Source: Eremophila alpestris peregrina
Taxonomy: Eukaryota > Chordata > Aves > Passeriformes > Alaudidae
Direction: 5' to 3'
Assembly: GCA_009792885.1 (NCBI GenBank)
Contig: WMCF01000033.1
Coordinates: forward strand, 3,289,344 to 3,353,343
DNA length: 64,000 bases
Shown: one piece after another, positions 62,995 through 64,000 of the stretch
Position numbering within the stretch: the first letter of the stretch is position 1
How the letters are laid out: every line of letters starts with the position of its first letter
The notes under the pieces: model-generated
What the model was told of the DNA's origin: nothing
Database searches by the model: none
Seen by the model: only the letters and a program-made list of their open reading frames with translations
Program-made: the position numbers and the translations under genes

Positions 62995-64000
62995 CTGAAA
63001 GATTAGAGATGTTATAATTAGTACAAGTTCTATTCCAGCATCTTGAAGGTATTTTCTACTTCTTCTTATGTGTAAAAACAGCTACTAAAAATAAATTAAA
63101 TCAACTGGAAATGGGACTGAAAGCTGAACACAGTAAACAGTGTTTTAAACTAAGTCTACTTAGGCTTTAGCCACATGAAATTGGCCAAGCAGCCTATTTT
63201 ACTGAAGCTTGGCAGTACTTCAATTCTTTTTTTCCTTGCAAACCTAAAAGACACTATCCTTAAATGCTTACTCACAAATACATGTAAACAAAAAAAGGTT
63301 TTCTTTTTCCACAGATAGCCAGACCTTTACAAACTAATACTAAAAGAAAAAGGGCAGGTTATCCAGAACGAAATGTTTCATACAAAGACATTCTAAAATA
63401 ACAAGAATTCTAAAATCACATTACAAAATTAAAAATGTGTTTATATTGAATACTAAGACTGCATGGGATCTATCTGCTTCCTAACTCAATCTGCATCACC
63501 ATTTAAAAGCTCCATTCCATTTTAGAAGATTTATCTTCCTTTGATTTTCTAGGGATCTAGTTACCTAGTTTATAGCCCTGAGCTTTACCTTTGTAAAGTA
63601 AATCAGGGCTGAGCTATCCAAGAATGCTGGCTTCACTCACACCAGGTTGATTCCCCCAGATTCTTGTCATATCTCCCCAAGGAAGACTCAGCTCAGTGAT
63701 CTAACTCAGAGAATGTTTTATCTAAGTTGATCTCACTACTGTCATAGTTTAAAGTATTCTAAATATTAATTGCTTTTTGCTTTACAATACGAAAGAAGCA
63801 GCCCAGGACGGCCAATGTTTCTAAATTAAACCTCATATTTATTAATTATTACTTTCTTTCAAATGTGAACTTGGTTGAAGATCTTAGTTAGCACATAAAC
63901 TGTATTCAAAAGTGACTTTAGCAAAACTGGTAGAAGGAAAGTTAACTCTTAGAACAAAACAATAAAACCACCCATAAAACATCCCCACTTTGTTCTCACT
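62995..64000 (-). other. ARL5B: ARL5B last intron (3' part)
   Basis: This lies between the splice acceptor at 62996-62995 and the right edge of the window. It is AT-rich and non-coding. I looked on the minus strand for the preceding ARL5B exon, which should end in the codons around the Thr-Gly-Glu-Gly segment, and did not find it, so the intron continues past 64000. No repeat family was recognised here. Confidence 0.8.

Noticed and set aside
1..64000. tRNA, snRNA, rRNA, microRNA and CRISPR-like arrays
   Set aside because: I saw no internal promoter boxes with cloverleaf, no snRNA landmark sequences and no regularly spaced repeats; a covariance-model search was not possible here.

Overview
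This window is vertebrate nuclear DNA, most likely from a bird and probably a songbird. It is AT-rich with long tracts free of genes. The repeats are CR1 LINE fragments, including copies ending in the avian 8-base motif ATTCTGTG/ATTCTATG, and endogenous-retrovirus LTR fragments. There is no sign of bacterial operons, ribosome binding sites or CRISPR arrays.

The only protein-coding gene I can support is at the right edge. On the minus strand, 62946-62994 is the terminal coding exon of ARL5B, an ARF-like small GTPase of the trans-Golgi. It encodes the last 15 residues (LCQGLEWMTSRIGVR) plus a TAG stop, behind a clean TTTCAG splice acceptor. Bases 62995-64000 are the last intron. The 3' UTR runs leftward from 62945, probably to about 61.39 kb, and possibly to about 60.0 kb if a more distal poly(A) signal is used. 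In mammals the order is NSUN6 - ARL5B - MALRD1, so the rest of the window is probably the intergenic tract downstream of ARL5B, toward MALRD1. I found no MALRD1 exon.

Layout: 1-7.88 kb, unique non-coding; 7.88-9.41 kb, long decayed CR1 (minus) with a ruined reverse-transcriptase motif; 13.38-13.83 kb, CR1 3' end (minus); 16.17-16.31 kb, purine then G/T low-complexity block; 18.54-19.41 kb, LTR-like interspersed repeat; 21.54-25.27 kb, a repeat island with two different minus-strand LTRs, a plus-strand CR1 3' end and a (GGGAA)n array split by a 150-base assembly gap; 34.75-34.82 kb, short CR1 tail; 40.84-41.27 kb, third LTR (minus); 47.76-47.83 kb, (AT)n followed by 29 consecutive C; 53.88-54.63 kb, best-preserved CR1 3' end (plus); 61.39-64 kb, ARL5B. 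The remainder is unique AT-rich sequence with small tandem duplications.

I found no previously undescribed biological system. The items most worth a second look are the U-rich tract one base after the ARL5B stop codon, the two unstable microsatellites, a few exon-like open frames of unknown status and a cluster of tandem duplications near 57.2 kb. Family names come from recognition, not from a database search.
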